A stretch of DNA of 64,000 nt. Origin: Salicibibacter cibi (lineage in GTDB: Bacteria; Bacillota; Bacilli; Bacillales; Marinococcaceae). The position numbers and the translations under genes are program-made. Position 1 is the stretch's first letter. Each line of letters starts with the position of its first letter. The notes below the pieces were generated by a model, which had not been told where the DNA came from, did not search any database, and saw nothing but the letters and a program-made list of their open reading frames with translations. Shown here piece after piece: positions 35,211 to 45,588 of the stretch. The DNA lies in contig NZ_CP054706.1 of assembly GCF_016495865.1 (NCBI RefSeq), positions 496,001 to 560,000 on the forward strand, written 5' to 3'.

Positions 35211-36481
35211 TATGATCTCTCCTTTGGTTGATTGCACCACTTAACGATGAAGCGGAGCAGTGTTTTCGTGTAGTCCAGCAATTGATCGATGTTGAGTTGT
35301 TCATTAATGGCGTGCGCATGTTTCAATTTTCCGGGGCCGTAGCAAACCGTAGGGATGCCGGCCTCGGCGAGCCAACCGCCGTCATTGACAGATGGCGACA
35401 TGGATATTTTTGCAGGTTTTGAAAATGTATGCTCATGCGCTTTCATCAAGTCATCGACAGCTGCATGATCTTCATCAACGGTAAAAGACGGAAACACCTC
35501 GCCGCGCTCTTCAATCATCGATGCGCCGCCCCATTGAAACGTTGGGGGGTAATTTTTCATCCAGAGATCTGCGTTTGCCGTTGCCAGTAGGTGTTCTTCG
35601 ATTTCTTTTGCCACGGAATCTGCACTTTCATCCGGATAAAAATGAACAGTGATCCAGAGCCGACATTCGTCTGCTACGAAAGCGGCATGGCGCCCCCCTT
35701 CAATGACAGCGGGGTTAATCGTGTTCGTCCCCGGAGTGAAACCGGGATATGATTTGTTAATCGCCCAATCACGCTCTAATTCTTGTAGGGCGGTAATCAA
35801 CTTGTTCATTTTTTCGATGGCGCTTGCCGCGCGTAATCCACCACCGGCGTGGACCATACGGTGGCGTGTGCCATCATGATGGGTCGTCGGGCTTTTCACC
35901 GTTACCCAGCCTGTGATCACACCGCCTTGTCCGTGAATCTCACAATCGCTTGTGTCGGCGACGATGGCGAAATCCGCATCATAGCCCCGATCGCAACACT
36001 GCTTCGTGCCGGCCTCTCCAACTTCCTCGCCAATCACAGATTGCAACAACATGTCTCCGCGAAGCTCGACGTTATTCTCGTGCAACAGTTGAAGCGCAAA
36101 TAAACAGGCGGCAACACCTCCTTTCATATCCGCTGCTCCACGTCCGAAGAGCGTTCGATCGCGGATAACTGCTTCAAACGGAGGCGTTTCCCAGTCTTCG
36201 TCTTCTTCCACCGAGGCCACATCGATGTGGCCATTCAATATTAGACTATGAAAATTTTCTGAATGGGAGCCTTTACGTGAGCCAACAACATTCGGATCCC
36301 CGAGGTAAACGTCCCAGTGGTCTACATCAAAACCGATCGTTTGGAGTTTGTCGGCTATGTATCTTTGAATCTCATCTGTGTTTCTGGCCGGCGGCGCAGG
36401 TGTGCGAAACGCGATTAAATCCGAAAGCAAGCTAATTAACTCATCTCTGCGCTCTTCCACTTGTTGAATGAGCGTTTCCAT
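35210..36481 (-). CDS. ylmB: Formylaminopyrimidine deformylase (M20 family)
   Basis: A 423-residue M20/ArgE-type zinc hydrolase. Metal ligands are visible in LILNGHIDVAS (HxD, near residue 90), GRGAADMKGGVA, the catalytic EE in VIGEEVGEAGT, the Asp in IVADTSD and the late His in KLKHAHAINE. On motifs alone it could be a deacetylase or succinyl-diaminopimelate desuccinylase. The TPP riboswitch in front and tenA behind identify it as YlmB, which deformylates the pyrimidine from base-degraded thiamine. The usual ThiXYZ transporter is not next to it in this window. Confidence 0.88.
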   Translation of the reverse strand: METLIQQVEERRDELISLLSDLIAFRTPAPPARNTDEIQRYIADKLQTIGFDVDHWDVYLGDPNVVGSRKGSHSENFHSLILNGHIDVASVEEDEDWETPPFEAVIRDRTLFGRGAADMKGGVAACLFALQLLHENNVELRGDMLLQSVIGEEVGEAGTKQCCDRGYDADFAIVADTSDCEIHGQGGVITGWVTVKSPTTHHDGTRHRMVHAGGGLRAASAIEKMNKLITALQELERDWAINKSYPGFTPGTNTINPAVIEGGRHAAFVADECRLWITVHFYPDESADSVAKEIEEHLLATANADLWMKNYPPTFQWGGASMIEERGEVFPSFTVDEDHAAVDDLMKAHEHTFSKPAKISMSPSVNDGGWLAEAGIPTVCYGPGKLKHAHAINEQLNIDQLLDYTKTLLRFIVKWCNQPKERS

Positions 36482-36593
36482 CTTTCTTCACCTCTTAGAA
36501 AATTTGGTTTTTCGTCGCTTTTATGGCGAAAGCCTTCGCCCAACTTATGCAGGTAATAAAGTTGGTTTATACTTTTTTACCTGAAAACAAAAT

Positions 36594-36615
36594 AAAAACC
36601 ACTTCAGGGAAGTGG
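36594..36615 (-). terminator. Expression-platform terminator of the TPP riboswitch
   Basis: On the minus strand CCACTTC and GAAGTGG pair around CCT and are followed by TTTTTATTTT. The left arm region (GCCACTTCCC) can alternatively pair with GGGAAGTGGGC at the 3' edge of the aptamer (36643-36653), giving the expected switch between termination and antitermination. Confidence 0.85.
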
Positions 36616-36640
36616 CAACAACAAACAATATACGTCATCA

Positions 36641-36730
36641 GCCCACTTCCCTCCGCCAGTGCGAACTGGATCAGGTGAATAAGGGTCGAGGCTATGCCTC
36701 TCTCAGCTAATAAAAGCACCCCTAGTGGTT
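36641..36730 (-). ncRNA. TPP (THI-box) riboswitch
   Basis: The minus strand shows the conserved parts of the thiamine pyrophosphate aptamer in order: AGGGGTGC, CTGAGAGAGGC, GACCCTT, ACCTGATCCAGTT and GCGGAGGGAAG. Binding of TPP should favour the terminator at 36594-36615 and shut off ylmB-tenA. Confidence 0.97.
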
Positions 36731-36952
36731 TTAAATATTTTAATTTACTTTATTAAAAGTAACATAAAAAAAGAAAATAATCAAATATTTCCTGCCGGTC
36801 GTTTGATTGGGTATATACAAGGGAAAAGGATAACAATCATTTTCCAAAGGTATAATATGACTGTAGTGATCGGCCACAGGGGCTATTATCAAAAATAAAA
36901 CAAAAGGGAAACTCAAATTTATACTGGCAAGGGAAGGTGAGAAGAGACCTTT

Positions 36953-37687
36953 ATGTCTGCGCAGGCAAAAAAACCGGAACTATACGTGTTATCAGAAACC
37001 GCGATCAATATTGTTTTTGGGACGGAAATTGATCCGGAAATCCATAAACGCACAAAAAAATTGATGGACTTGTTGGAAGAAGCTCCATTCGAATGGTATC
37101 TCGAATGCGTTCCGAGCTATACTGGTCTAACCGTCTTTTACGACCCGATAAAGGTGCTCCGTATCATGGGGAAAAGAGACACCCCGAGTGCATACGTGAT
37201 GGAAAAGTTGCGGGAAAAAGTTCGTGAGATAGGGGAGACGACGGGGGAAGAAGGCGAGAGGGCTGTCGTAACGATCCCCGTTTGTTATGAAGAAGCTTTT
37301 GGTCTCGATTTGTCCCATGTGGCGACGGAGAATGGCCTTTCTGAAGAAGAAGTGATCCGAATTCATACAAGCGGCGAGTATCTGGTATACATGATCGGTT
37401 TTGCTCCCGGCTTTTCTTTTCTTGGCGGTATGTCGCAAAAGATTGCTACGCCGCGCAGGAGTGAACCACGAACAAAAATCCCCGCCGGTGCTGTCGGAAT
37501 CGCCGGCATTCAAACAGGAGTGTATCCGCTTGAGACACCGGGAGGATGGCAACTGATCGGGCAAACACCCCTTAAAATGTTTGACCCTAACCGGGAACAA
37601 CCGAGCTTGCTGAAGTCCGGGGACACGGTTTATTTTAAGGCAATTACGCGCACGGAGTTCGAAGCGTACGAGGAGGGGGACATGTGA
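36953..37687 (+). CDS. pxpB: 5-oxoprolinase subunit B (KipI-like)
   Basis: A 244-residue protein of the KipI/allophanate hydrolase subunit 1 family. Typical are ETAINIVFGTEIDPEI near the start, YTGLTVFYDP, PVCYEEAFGLDL and IGFAPGFSFLGGM...TPRRSEPRTKIPAGAVGIAG spread over residues 140-195. With PxpA and PxpC it forms the ATP-dependent 5-oxoprolinase of prokaryotes, which opens 5-oxoproline (pyroglutamate) to glutamate. KipI of B. subtilis was first described as an inhibitor of the sporulation kinase KinA. The three-gene order here favours the enzymatic role. Confidence 0.92.
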   Translation: MSAQAKKPELYVLSETAINIVFGTEIDPEIHKRTKKLMDLLEEAPFEWYLECVPSYTGLTVFYDPIKVLRIMGKRDTPSAYVMEKLREKVREIGETTGEEGERAVVTIPVCYEEAFGLDLSHVATENGLSEEEVIRIHTSGEYLVYMIGFAPGFSFLGGMSQKIATPRRSEPRTKIPAGAVGIAGIQTGVYPLETPGGWQLIGQTPLKMFDPNREQPSLLKSGDTVYFKAITRTEFEAYEEGDM

Positions 37688-38694
37688 GTTTATCTATCTT
37701 GAAAGCGGGCTTGTTTACGACCGTTCAAGATCGAGGCCGAATTGGCTTTTTGCAGCACGGGGTTTTGGAGAGCGGCGCGATGGATCGTATCGCTTTGCAA
37801 AGCGCAAATGCCATCGTGGGCAATCATGAAAATGAAGCTGTGCTTGAAATGACGATGAACGGTCCGGAGATCAAGGTCGAGAGGGATAGTCTTATAGCAG
37901 TAACAGGGGGCGGAATGGTGCCAACAGTCAATGGTACGGCTTACTCACTTGGGGTACCTCTTTTTGTCCCTGCCGAAAGTACGCTTGCGTTTAAACCGGT
38001 TGCCCTCGGTTATCGCGCTTATCTGGCGGTTGCGGGTAGTATCGATGTACCTGTAGTGATGAATAGTAAGAGTACGTATGTGCGTGCGGGAATCGGAGGT
38101 TTTGAAGGTAGAGCACTTCAAAAAGGTGACCGATTACATATAGGGAAGAAAAATAAAGAAGCGATGAAGCGATTTGATCAAATTGCTCAAAAAGCGGATG
38201 GCGGCGTCTTCGCTGAAAACTGGGGAGCAAATGGCAGTCTGCTCGACCGCGGACAACAAAAAATACGGGCGTTTCCCGGTACCCATTTTAAGCAGTTTAC
38301 AGCGAAGAGTCGGGAACGATTTTTCCAACAAGCGTTTACCGTTTCGACACAATCGGATCGTATGGGGTATCGGTTGCAAACAGAAGAAGACGCTCCCATC
38401 GAACGCCAAGAATCTTTTAGCCTCTTATCGGAACCTGTCGCGTTTGGGACGGTGCAAGTTCCGAGTGATGGCCAACCGATCGTTTTAATGGCTGATCGGC
38501 AGACGACAGGCGGGTATCCGCGTTTTGCACAAGTGGCAGCGGTTGATTTAGGGCGGTTTGCCCAGTTCCGGCCGAATGAACAAGTAATGTTTGAACCGAT
38601 TACCTTTCAAGAAGCTGAAACGCTTTATTTAAAACAAGCCCAAGCAATGCGTGAAAGAAAAATAGGGATTGCTTTAAAATGGAAAGATTATTAG
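37684..38694 (+). CDS. pxpC: 5-oxoprolinase subunit C (KipA-like)
   Basis: A 336-residue protein of the KipA/allophanate hydrolase subunit 2 (biotin-dependent carboxyltransferase-like) family. It shows AGLFTTVQDRGRIGFLQHGV at the N-terminus, ESGAMDRIALQSANAIVGN, an Arg-rich FQQAFTVSTQSDRMGYRL near residue 218 and the late PSDGQPIVLMADRQTTGGYPR. GTG 37684 overlaps the pxpB stop (ATGTGA), so the subunits are translationally coupled. PxpB and PxpC form the ATP-using part of 5-oxoprolinase. Confidence 0.93.
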   Translation: MSLSILKAGLFTTVQDRGRIGFLQHGVLESGAMDRIALQSANAIVGNHENEAVLEMTMNGPEIKVERDSLIAVTGGGMVPTVNGTAYSLGVPLFVPAESTLAFKPVALGYRAYLAVAGSIDVPVVMNSKSTYVRAGIGGFEGRALQKGDRLHIGKKNKEAMKRFDQIAQKADGGVFAENWGANGSLLDRGQQKIRAFPGTHFKQFTAKSRERFFQQAFTVSTQSDRMGYRLQTEEDAPIERQESFSLLSEPVAFGTVQVPSDGQPIVLMADRQTTGGYPRFAQVAAVDLGRFAQFRPNEQVMFEPITFQEAETLYLKQAQAMRERKIGIALKWKDY

Positions 38695-38737
38695 ATATTC
38701 CGGGTGAGGATATTTGCTCATATGGGGAGGATGTAAA

Positions 38738-39496
38738 ATGAAAACCATCGACATGAACTGTGATATGGGTGAAAGCTTTGGCGTTTATACACTTGGAACG
38801 GATGAGGAAATTCTCCCTTACGTTTCTTCCGCCAACATCGCCTGTGGATTTCATGCTGGCGATCCTTCGATCATGCGGAAAACGGTGAAACTGGCGATTG
38901 AAAATGATGTTGCAATCGGTGCGCATCCCGGATTGCCGGATCTCATGGGATTTGGGCGTCGTCACATTGACCTTTTACCCGAGGAAGCGTACGACATTGT
39001 CGCCTATCAAGTTGGCGCGTTATGGGGTGTCGTACAAACGGAAGGCGGACGACTGCGACATGTGAAAGCCCATGGCATGCTCTATAATAGGGCGACGCAG
39101 GACCCGGAACTAGCAGATGCCATTGCCCGGGCGGTTTATGATATTGATCCCGACCTGGTTCTTTTCGGCCTGGCCGGTGGCGAGCTCCTTAAAGCGGGAA
39201 AAAAAATCGGGTTGAAAACGGGCAGTGAGGTATTCGCCGACCGTACGTATCAGGAAGATGGAACACTTACCTCACGTCGTGAGGCGAACGCTTTGGTTGA
39301 GGACGCCGACGTAGCGGGAGATCAAGTCATTCGCATGACTGACGAGGGTAAAGTGCGTTCGCAACAAGGCAAAGACGTGGATATCCTCGCCGAAACCGTC
39401 TGTATCCACGGCGACGGTCCCCATGCATTGGCGTTCGGGAAGAACATTCGGAAAAAAATCGAAAATGCCGATATCGATATTCGGCCAATCGGATAG
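38738..39496 (+). CDS. pxpA: 5-oxoprolinase subunit A (LamB/YcsF family)
   Basis: A 252-residue LamB/YcsF protein from ATG 38738, 7 bases after GGGGAGG; an upstream in-frame TTG at 38714 is not needed. [53 protein letters not shown] and [10 protein letters not shown] are the conserved blocks, with His and Asp residues for metal or substrate binding. PxpA carries out the ring-opening step of 5-oxoproline cleavage together with PxpBC. The operon ends in a strong bidirectional hairpin. Confidence 0.93.
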   Translation: MKTIDMNCDMGESFGVYTLGTDEEILPYVSSANIACGFHAGDPSIMRKTVKLAIENDVAIGAHPGLPDLMGFGRRHIDLLPEEAYDIVAYQVGALWGVVQTEGGRLRHVKAHGMLYNRATQDPELADAIARAVYDIDPDLVLFGLAGGELLKAGKKIGLKTGSEVFADRTYQEDGTLTSRREANALVEDADVAGDQVIRMTDEGKVRSQQGKDVDILAETVCIHGDGPHALAFGKNIRKKIENADIDIRPIG

Positions 39497-39506
39497 ATGC
39501 ATGCTT

Positions 39507-39540
39507 GAATGCTGTCGTGACATTCGTCGCGACAGCATTC
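39507..39540. terminator. Bidirectional terminator between pxpA and the MFS gene
   Basis: A 15-bp inverted repeat (GAATGCTGTCGTGAC against GTCGCGACAGCATTC, one wobble) with an ATTC loop lies between two convergent genes. Weak T/A tracts flank it. Confidence 0.75.
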
Positions 39541-39561
39541 ATCATAAAATCCTCTTTCAGG

Positions 39562-40824
39562 TCATCCACTTGTCACCTGTTGCTGATTACGGATGCGTTT
39601 GATATTAAAATGCATCAGAATAGCCATCACAAGTGCTATCGCTAACAAAAAGATAAATAAAACAAAGGCATCTGTATAATCAGCGGTAGCTCCAACGATT
39701 GTGGAAACAGCCATTGGCCCGAAAACACCTGCCATTGCCCAGGCGGTTAGTGTATAGCCGTGAATCGCTCCCAACTGTTTCGTGCCAAATAAATCGCCGA
39801 TGTAAGCCGGCAAACAGGCGAAGCCTCCGCCATAGCAAGTCATGATAATAAATAAGAGAATCGCGAAAAAGATTTCATTGGTTGTGAATGGCAAGAGGAT
39901 AAATGCTCCCAATTGTAATGCGAAAAAGATCATATACGTGTTTGTGCGGCCGATATAATCCGAAGCGCTTGCCCAGCCAATTCTCCCGAAACCGTTGAAA
40001 AAACCCATGATGCCGACAATGGTCGCCGCGGCGGCTGAGCTTGTGCCTGTAATCGCCTGCGTCATATTTGAGGCGACAGCGAGCAGCATGATCCCCGCGG
40101 AAATGTTGATAAACATCATCCCCCACAGCAAATAAAAACGGAATGTTTTCAATGATTGTCGGGCATTGAGTTGCGCCAGATCTCCCTGGGTATCTTTTTT
40201 CTTTTCCTTCTTTTTTTGTTCCTGCTTTTTCATGCTTGCCGGTTCCCAACCTTCCGGTGGCGGAGCGATATAGCTGGCACCGGCAAACATGAGGATTAAA
40301 TAGGCAACTCCTAGCGTGTAGAATGTCGCAGGAATACTAATCATGCCCATCAAGCTTTCGGCCACCGGGCTGGTAATGAGAGAACCGGCACCGAAGCCGA
40401 GGACGGCCATGCCTGTTGCGAGTCCGCGTCTGTCCGGAAACCACTTAACGAGGGTGGAAACGGGCGATATGTAACCGATCCCAAGACCGACACCACCGAT
40501 CACGCCGTAAAAAAGAATAAAGAGAGGTAAACTCTCCATCTGTATCCCGAAACCCGCACCTAATGTTCCCGTGCCAAACAGAACGGCAGAGATCATGGCG
40601 GATTTGCTGGGACCGTTACGCTCGACAAATTTTCCGAGAAAAGCGGCGGACATCCCGAGAAAAAATATTGCAGTCGTAAAGGCGAATGTTACCGCCCCGA
40701 TGTCCCAACCAAGCGATTCGTTCAATGGATTTTGGTACACACTATAGGCATAGACGGAACCGATCGACAAATGAATAGCAATGGCTGATACAGCAATTAA
40801 CCAACGATTTTTGTTTGCTTGCAA
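39562..40824 (-). CDS. Oxalate/formate antiporter family MFS transporter
   Basis: A 12-helix MFS carrier of 420 residues. TTG 40824 is 8 bases after AAAGGGG; the GTG at 40833 overlaps that site. Family features of the OFA/OxlT group are AIHLSIGSVYAYSVYQNPL in helix 1, GVIGGVGLGIGYISPVSTLVKWFPDRRGLATGMAVLGFGAG across helices 4-5 read as two blocks, and GFFNGFGRIGWASASDYIGR after helix 8. A Lys/Gln-rich loop (KKQEQKKKEKKKD) separates the halves. Relatives carry oxalate, formate or other small monocarboxylates. Divergent location from a formate dehydrogenase suits formate or oxalate. Confidence 0.88.
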   Translation of the reverse strand: MQANKNRWLIAVSAIAIHLSIGSVYAYSVYQNPLNESLGWDIGAVTFAFTTAIFFLGMSAAFLGKFVERNGPSKSAMISAVLFGTGTLGAGFGIQMESLPLFILFYGVIGGVGLGIGYISPVSTLVKWFPDRRGLATGMAVLGFGAGSLITSPVAESLMGMISIPATFYTLGVAYLILMFAGASYIAPPPEGWEPASMKKQEQKKKEKKKDTQGDLAQLNARQSLKTFRFYLLWGMMFINISAGIMLLAVASNMTQAITGTSSAAAATIVGIMGFFNGFGRIGWASASDYIGRTNTYMIFFALQLGAFILLPFTTNEIFFAILLFIIMTCYGGGFACLPAYIGDLFGTKQLGAIHGYTLTAWAMAGVFGPMAVSTIVGATADYTDAFVLFIFLLAIALVMAILMHFNIKRIRNQQQVTSG

Positions 40825-41009
40825 AATATACACCCCTTTTCACTTATGAAAATATTGAAACATACTCGGTAAGTACCCCACAAGGTGTTGCGGTTGAAAC
40901 ATATATAAAATACACGATTTTAAACAAGTCTATTTCGGCAGCTTGTTTTACATTGTTGTTAAAAAATGATATATATTAGAAAAAGAATACGGTAAGGAGG
41001 TCTTCTAAA

Positions 41010-43955
41010 ATGCCGGATGTAACGGTAAATGGCAAGCGTATACATGCAAAGGAAAAGCAGAACGTACTGGATGTATTGACTGAACATGACATTGAAGTGC
41101 CAAGCCTGTGTTACCACCCAAGCCTTGGTGCTATTGAAACGTGTGACACGTGCATCGTCAGTGTGAACGGAGAATTGGTACGTTCGTGCTCCGCGACGGT
41201 AAAGGACGGAGACGCGATCGCTACGAACGAAGAGGCACATGAAGCACAACTAATCGCGATGGACCGCATTCTCGGTAATCATGAACTGTACTGTACAGTC
41301 TGTGATTACAACAACGGCAACTGCGAGATACATAATGCGGTCAAAGAGATGAGAATGAGCCATCAAGAGACCCCTTTTGATTTCAAGCCCTATGAAGTGG
41401 ACCGCAATGCTTTCTATCGTTATGATCCCGATCAGTGCATTTTGTGCGGGCGGTGTGTGGAAGCTTGTCAAGACGTGCAAGTAACGGAAACGCTAACGAT
41501 CGATTGGGACAGGCAGCGCCCGCGCGTTATCTGGGACAAGGACTCTCCTATCGAAGAATCTTCTTGTGTTAATTGCGGGCATTGTTCGACGGTGTGCCCG
41601 TGCAACGCCATGATGGAAGTGGGCATGGAAGGCGAAGCTGGTTTTTTAACGGGAATTAAAGATTCCTCCATGCGCCCGCTCATCAATATTACCAAAGAGG
41701 TAGAAACGGGTTATGAGCAACTCATGACCATCTCAGATATGGAAGCCTCGATGCGAGAAAATCGCATTGAAAAAACAAAAACCGTATGTACGTACTGTGG
41801 AGTAGGTTGCTCCTTTGATGTCTGGACGAAAGATCGCAAAGTTCTCAAAGTTGAGCCGCAGTCGGAAGCGCCGGCAAACGGAATTTCTACTTGTGTAAAA
41901 GGGAAGTTTGGCTGGGACTTTGTCAATAGTGAGGAGCGGTTGACGAAACCGCTGATTCGGGAAGGAGATGCTTTCCGGGAGGCGGAATGGGAAGAAGCTT
42001 ACGATTTGATCGTCCATAAATTCAAGGAAGAAAAAGAGAAAAACGGTCCCGACTCACTTGCGTTTATTACGTCTTCCAAATGTACGAACGAAGATTCATA
42101 TGTCATGCAAAAGCTCAGCCGCGCGGTGATCGGAACAAACAACGTTGATAATTGCTCCCGTTATTGCCAATCCCCGGCCACGATGGGGCTATGGAGAACG
42201 GTTGGTTACGGCGGCGATTCTGGAAGTATCACAGACATCGAAAAAGCTGAGCTCGTCATTATTACCGGTTCGAATACGGCGGAAGCCCATCCGGTACTTG
42301 CGACAAGGGTGAAACGGTCTCAAAAACTTCATGGACAAAAAGTAATTGTCGCGGATCTGCGTAAACACGAAATGGCCGATCGGGCCGACCGTTTTGTCCA
42401 ACCGAAAGCGGGATCGGATCTCGTCTGGATTTCAGCCGTCACGAAATACATCATTGATAAAGGTTGGCATGACCAGGCGTTTTTAGATGAGCATGTCAAC
42501 GGCTTAAAAGATTATATCAAAAGCCTTGAACCGTACACCCTCGATTATGCCGAGGAAGTTACCGGTTTGACGAAAGAGGAAATGATCGAGATTGCCACAT
42601 CGATCCACGAAGCGGAAACGACGAGCTTTTTATGGGCGATGGGCATCACGCAACATGGCGGAGGCTCTGACACGAGCACGGCCATATCGAACTTGATGCT
42701 CGTGACCGGCAATTACATGAAACCGGGTGCGGGAACGTATCCGTTGCGCGGACATAACAACGTCCAAGGCGCCAGTGACTTTGGCAGCATGCCTGATCGT
42801 TTCCCGGGTTACGAAAAAGTGCACGATGATGCGGTCCGTGAACGTTATGAAAAAGGCTGGGATGTGGATCTTCCGGCAGAACCCGGATTGAATAATCATG
42901 AAATGGTCGCTGCTATCCACGACGGAAATTTAAATGTGATGTACCTAAAAGGGGAAGAGATGGGTATCGTCGATTCCAACGCCAATTATGTGCAAGAAGC
43001 ACTCGAAAAATTGGATTTCTTCGTCGTCCAGGACATCTTTTTTTCAAAAACGGCCGAGTTTGCGGATGTAGTGTTGCCTGCGTCTCCAAGTTTTGAAAAA
43101 GAGGGAACGTTTACGAATACGGAACGCCGTTTTCAGCGTTTGTATCAAGTGTTCGATCCGCTCGGCGATTCAAAGCCTGATTGGAAAATTATTATGGAAA
43201 TCGCCAATCGCATGGGTGCAAACTGGAACTTCGAGCATCCAAGCGAAATTATGGATGAAGCAGCCTCCCTGGCCCCGATGTTTGCAGGCGTCAGCTATGA
43301 TCGCCTGGAAGGGTATAACAGCTTGCAATGGCCGGTAGCCGCAGATGGCACAGATACGCCGCTTCTATTCGAGAATCGGTTCCCGTTTCCGGACGGCAAA
43401 GCAAAGCTTTTTCCTGTGGAGTGGACGAAACCGCTTGAGATGGGTGAAGAATATGACCTTCACGTCAATAACGGGCGTATGCTCGAACATTTCCACGAAG
43501 GAAATCTGACGTATAAATCCGAAGGGATAACGAAGAAAACACCGAGTGTTTTTCTTGAAGTCTCTCCGGAACTTGCGAAAGAACGCGGGCTGGAAGATGG
43601 AACGGTGGTGCGTTTAACGTCGCCTTACGGCAATGTGAAAGTTCCTTGTCTCGTTACGGATCGCGTAAAAGGCAAAGAACTGTATTTGCCGATGAATGAC
43701 TCGGGCGATGGAGCGATTAACTATTTAACGAGCAGCCATGCCGATAAAGATACGGATACCCCCGCTTATAAAGAAGTCTCGGCCAAAATGGAAATTCTGG
43801 AACCGAAAGGAGAAAGCCCATTGCCGAGAATCAACCATCGCAATGGCAACCCGCAACCGCAAATAGGGGTAGCGGTGGAAAAGAAATGGGAACGCAAGGA
43901 TTACACATTTCCAGGCGATCTCGTGAAAGAAAGGAGGTCTCAGCACAATGGCTAA
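41010..43955 (+). CDS. fdhA: Formate dehydrogenase, alpha subunit with fused iron-sulfur domain
   Basis: A 981-residue molybdenum (or tungsten) formate dehydrogenase of the YrhE/FdhA type. Residues 1-80 form a 2Fe-2S domain (Cys34, 45, 48, 60). Two 4Fe-4S clusters use Cys143/146/149/153 and Cys186/189/192/196. The molybdopterin domain begins with another 4Fe-4S motif (Cys260/263/267/295). The metal-binding residue is Cys386 in [13 protein letters not shown], a cysteine rather than selenocysteine. It oxidises formate in the cytoplasm and passes electrons through the clusters, probably to NAD or a partner not seen here. The start follows AAGGAGGT. Confidence 0.94.
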   Translation: MPDVTVNGKRIHAKEKQNVLDVLTEHDIEVPSLCYHPSLGAIETCDTCIVSVNGELVRSCSATVKDGDAIATNEEAHEAQLIAMDRILGNHELYCTVCDYNNGNCEIHNAVKEMRMSHQETPFDFKPYEVDRNAFYRYDPDQCILCGRCVEACQDVQVTETLTIDWDRQRPRVIWDKDSPIEESSCVNCGHCSTVCPCNAMMEVGMEGEAGFLTGIKDSSMRPLINITKEVETGYEQLMTISDMEASMRENRIEKTKTVCTYCGVGCSFDVWTKDRKVLKVEPQSEAPANGISTCVKGKFGWDFVNSEERLTKPLIREGDAFREAEWEEAYDLIVHKFKEEKEKNGPDSLAFITSSKCTNEDSYVMQKLSRAVIGTNNVDNCSRYCQSPATMGLWRTVGYGGDSGSITDIEKAELVIITGSNTAEAHPVLATRVKRSQKLHGQKVIVADLRKHEMADRADRFVQPKAGSDLVWISAVTKYIIDKGWHDQAFLDEHVNGLKDYIKSLEPYTLDYAEEVTGLTKEEMIEIATSIHEAETTSFLWAMGITQHGGGSDTSTAISNLMLVTGNYMKPGAGTYPLRGHNNVQGASDFGSMPDRFPGYEKVHDDAVRERYEKGWDVDLPAEPGLNNHEMVAAIHDGNLNVMYLKGEEMGIVDSNANYVQEALEKLDFFVVQDIFFSKTAEFADVVLPASPSFEKEGTFTNTERRFQRLYQVFDPLGDSKPDWKIIMEIANRMGANWNFEHPSEIMDEAASLAPMFAGVSYDRLEGYNSLQWPVAADGTDTPLLFENRFPFPDGKAKLFPVEWTKPLEMGEEYDLHVNNGRMLEHFHEGNLTYKSEGITKKTPSVFLEVSPELAKERGLEDGTVVRLTSPYGNVKVPCLVTDRVKGKELYLPMNDSGDGAINYLTSSHADKDTDTPAYKEVSAKMEILEPKGESPLPRINHRNGNPQPQIGVAVEKKWERKDYTFPGDLVKERRSQHNG

Positions 43956-44598
43956 AGCGACAAAAGTGATCCATCGCATCGAACCGACCGACGAAGAATT
44001 GCGCAAGCGAGATTGGGATCAAATTGAAGCCACCCTTTTGGAAAACAAAGATGTCATCGCCGATACGTTTGAGCTGATGAAACAGCTTCAGGAAAGGGAA
44101 GTGTTCCATGCGCTGAACGCCCTCCTTAAACAAGGGGATGAAGTGCTGGAAAGACTGACCACAGCCATTGATAACTCTGAAGCCACCCAATCAATGAAAA
44201 ACTCGCTGCTCATGTTTAGCGTACTCGGAAACCTAAATATGGAAGAAATAGAACCGCTTATTTTAAAAGTGAATGCGGCCGTTTCCCAAGTGGCCGAATA
44301 CGAACATTACGGAAAAGAGGGAGGCGGATACCCCGCCCTCCTTCGTACCATGAAAGACCCGGAAGTCGTTGAAGGCATGAATGTGATGATGGCTTTTCTC
44401 AAAGGATTCGGCGCTAATCAAGAACACAAAGAAAAATTGGAGGATCAAGGCGCCCAACTTCAACACGAGTCGGAAAAACCGGTATCCGGAAGCCGTGTAT
44501 CCCGTCGTTCGTCTCCTTCGTCCAACAAATGGTATGTTGCCGCAGCTGGTGTATCTCTGCTTGTTTTGCCTTTTATGTTTAAGAAACAAGGTTCGTGA
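43948..44598 (+). CDS. DUF1641 protein (YrhD-like), formate dehydrogenase partner
   Basis: A 216-residue mostly helical protein. [22 protein letters not shown] and [25 protein letters not shown] (two blocks, residues ~52-75 and ~130-155) belong to DUF1641. A linker and one membrane helix ([17 protein letters not shown], residues ~195-211) close the protein. The homologue YrhD is encoded beside the formate dehydrogenase gene yrhE in B. subtilis. The gene overlaps fdhA by eight bases behind AAAGGAGGT, so tight coupling is likely; a membrane anchor for the enzyme is a reasonable inference. Confidence 0.85.
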   Translation: MAKATKVIHRIEPTDEELRKRDWDQIEATLLENKDVIADTFELMKQLQEREVFHALNALLKQGDEVLERLTTAIDNSEATQSMKNSLLMFSVLGNLNMEEIEPLILKVNAAVSQVAEYEHYGKEGGGYPALLRTMKDPEVVEGMNVMMAFLKGFGANQEHKEKLEDQGAQLQHESEKPVSGSRVSRRSSPSSNKWYVAAAGVSLLVLPFMFKKQGS

Positions 44599-45404
44599 TC
44601 GCCATGAATGAGCAGACACAAAACGTTCGGTCCATCCTGCGTTTCAATAGTGGGAGTACTGAATGGAAAGAAGACATCGTCGCAGCCGAATATCCCGTGA
44701 CGATAAAAATAAATGGGGAAGAGTTCGTGACGATGGTGTGCAGCCCGGACTACATCGAAGATATGGTGGTCGGATACCTTGCCTCGGAAGGGATCATCGC
44801 TCGTTTTAACGAGATAAAAGAATTAAGAGTCGATGATAAAAACGGTTATGTTCACGTGGCTTTGACGAAAAAAATCGATCATCTGCACCGGCAAATGCAA
44901 AACAAGCGCTACATCACTTCCTGTTGCGGGATGAGCCGACAAGGATTCGTTTTCGCTGCCGATGTGAAAACGACAAAAAAGATGCGCACACGCCAAGTGG
45001 GCATCGCTCCGGAGGATTGTTTTCGTCTAATGGAGGACATGCAACATGCGGCGCAGACGTTCCAAGAAACCGGCGGCGTACATAACGCCGCCTTATGCAC
45101 ACTCGATGGCATTGTTCTTATGCGCATGGATATCGGCAGGCATAATGCCCTCGATAAAATCTACGGGTACTGCCTGAAGCACGGCATTTCCTTGCAAGAT
45201 AAGATTATTGTGTTTAGCGGACGGCTTTCGTCGGAAATCCTCCTGAAAGTGGCAAAAATCGGCTGCGAAGTTGTCCTCTCCAAATCAGCTCCGACCGATC
45301 GCGCCCTGGAATTGGCCGAAGAGCTGGAGATTACAAGCATTGGTTTTATTCGCGCCGGATCGCTGAATGTGTATACGGTACCGGAGCGGGTTGTTATGCC
45401 GTAA
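44595..45404 (+). CDS. fdhD: Formate dehydrogenase sulfurtransferase FdhD
   Basis: A protein of 269 residues (266 if the ATG at 44604 is used; both starts have weak binding sites). YITSCCGMSRQGF near residue 110 contains the CC pair that passes sulfur from the cysteine desulfurase to the molybdenum cofactor. TGGVHNAALC, DIGRHNALDKIYGYCL and SGRLSSEILLKVAKIGCEVVLSKSAPT are the other conserved blocks. Without FdhD the formate dehydrogenase is inactive, which explains its place in the operon. Confidence 0.94.
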   Translation: MIAMNEQTQNVRSILRFNSGSTEWKEDIVAAEYPVTIKINGEEFVTMVCSPDYIEDMVVGYLASEGIIARFNEIKELRVDDKNGYVHVALTKKIDHLHRQMQNKRYITSCCGMSRQGFVFAADVKTTKKMRTRQVGIAPEDCFRLMEDMQHAAQTFQETGGVHNAALCTLDGIVLMRMDIGRHNALDKIYGYCLKHGISLQDKIIVFSGRLSSEILLKVAKIGCEVVLSKSAPTDRALELAEELEITSIGFIRAGSLNVYTVPERVVMP

Positions 45405-45426
45405 ACGCTTTTGGGTTTGGCTGATA

Positions 45427-45464
45427 AAACAGCCGGGAACGGAACAACGTTCCCGGCTGTTTTG
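45427..45464 (+). terminator. Rho-independent terminator after fdhD
   Basis: AAAACAGCCGGGAACG and its complement form a 16-bp stem around GAACAA, ending in TTTT. The core (GCTGATAAAA then GGGAACG...CGTTCCCGG) is repeated at 46028-46062. Confidence 0.88.
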
Positions 45465-45588
45465 CGTTGATTCGAAAACACCGAATAGACTTTATTCTGT
45501 AGGAGAAACGAACAATTCATGGTAAACTAACCATAAGTGGAGGGGTGGACGTGTCATACTACATGATCAAATGGAGAGGATGAAAGCG

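Noticed and set aside
36953..38694. KipI/KipA as sporulation kinase regulators
   Set aside because: The presence of pxpA in the same operon points to 5-oxoprolinase; the regulatory role is not excluded but not supported here.
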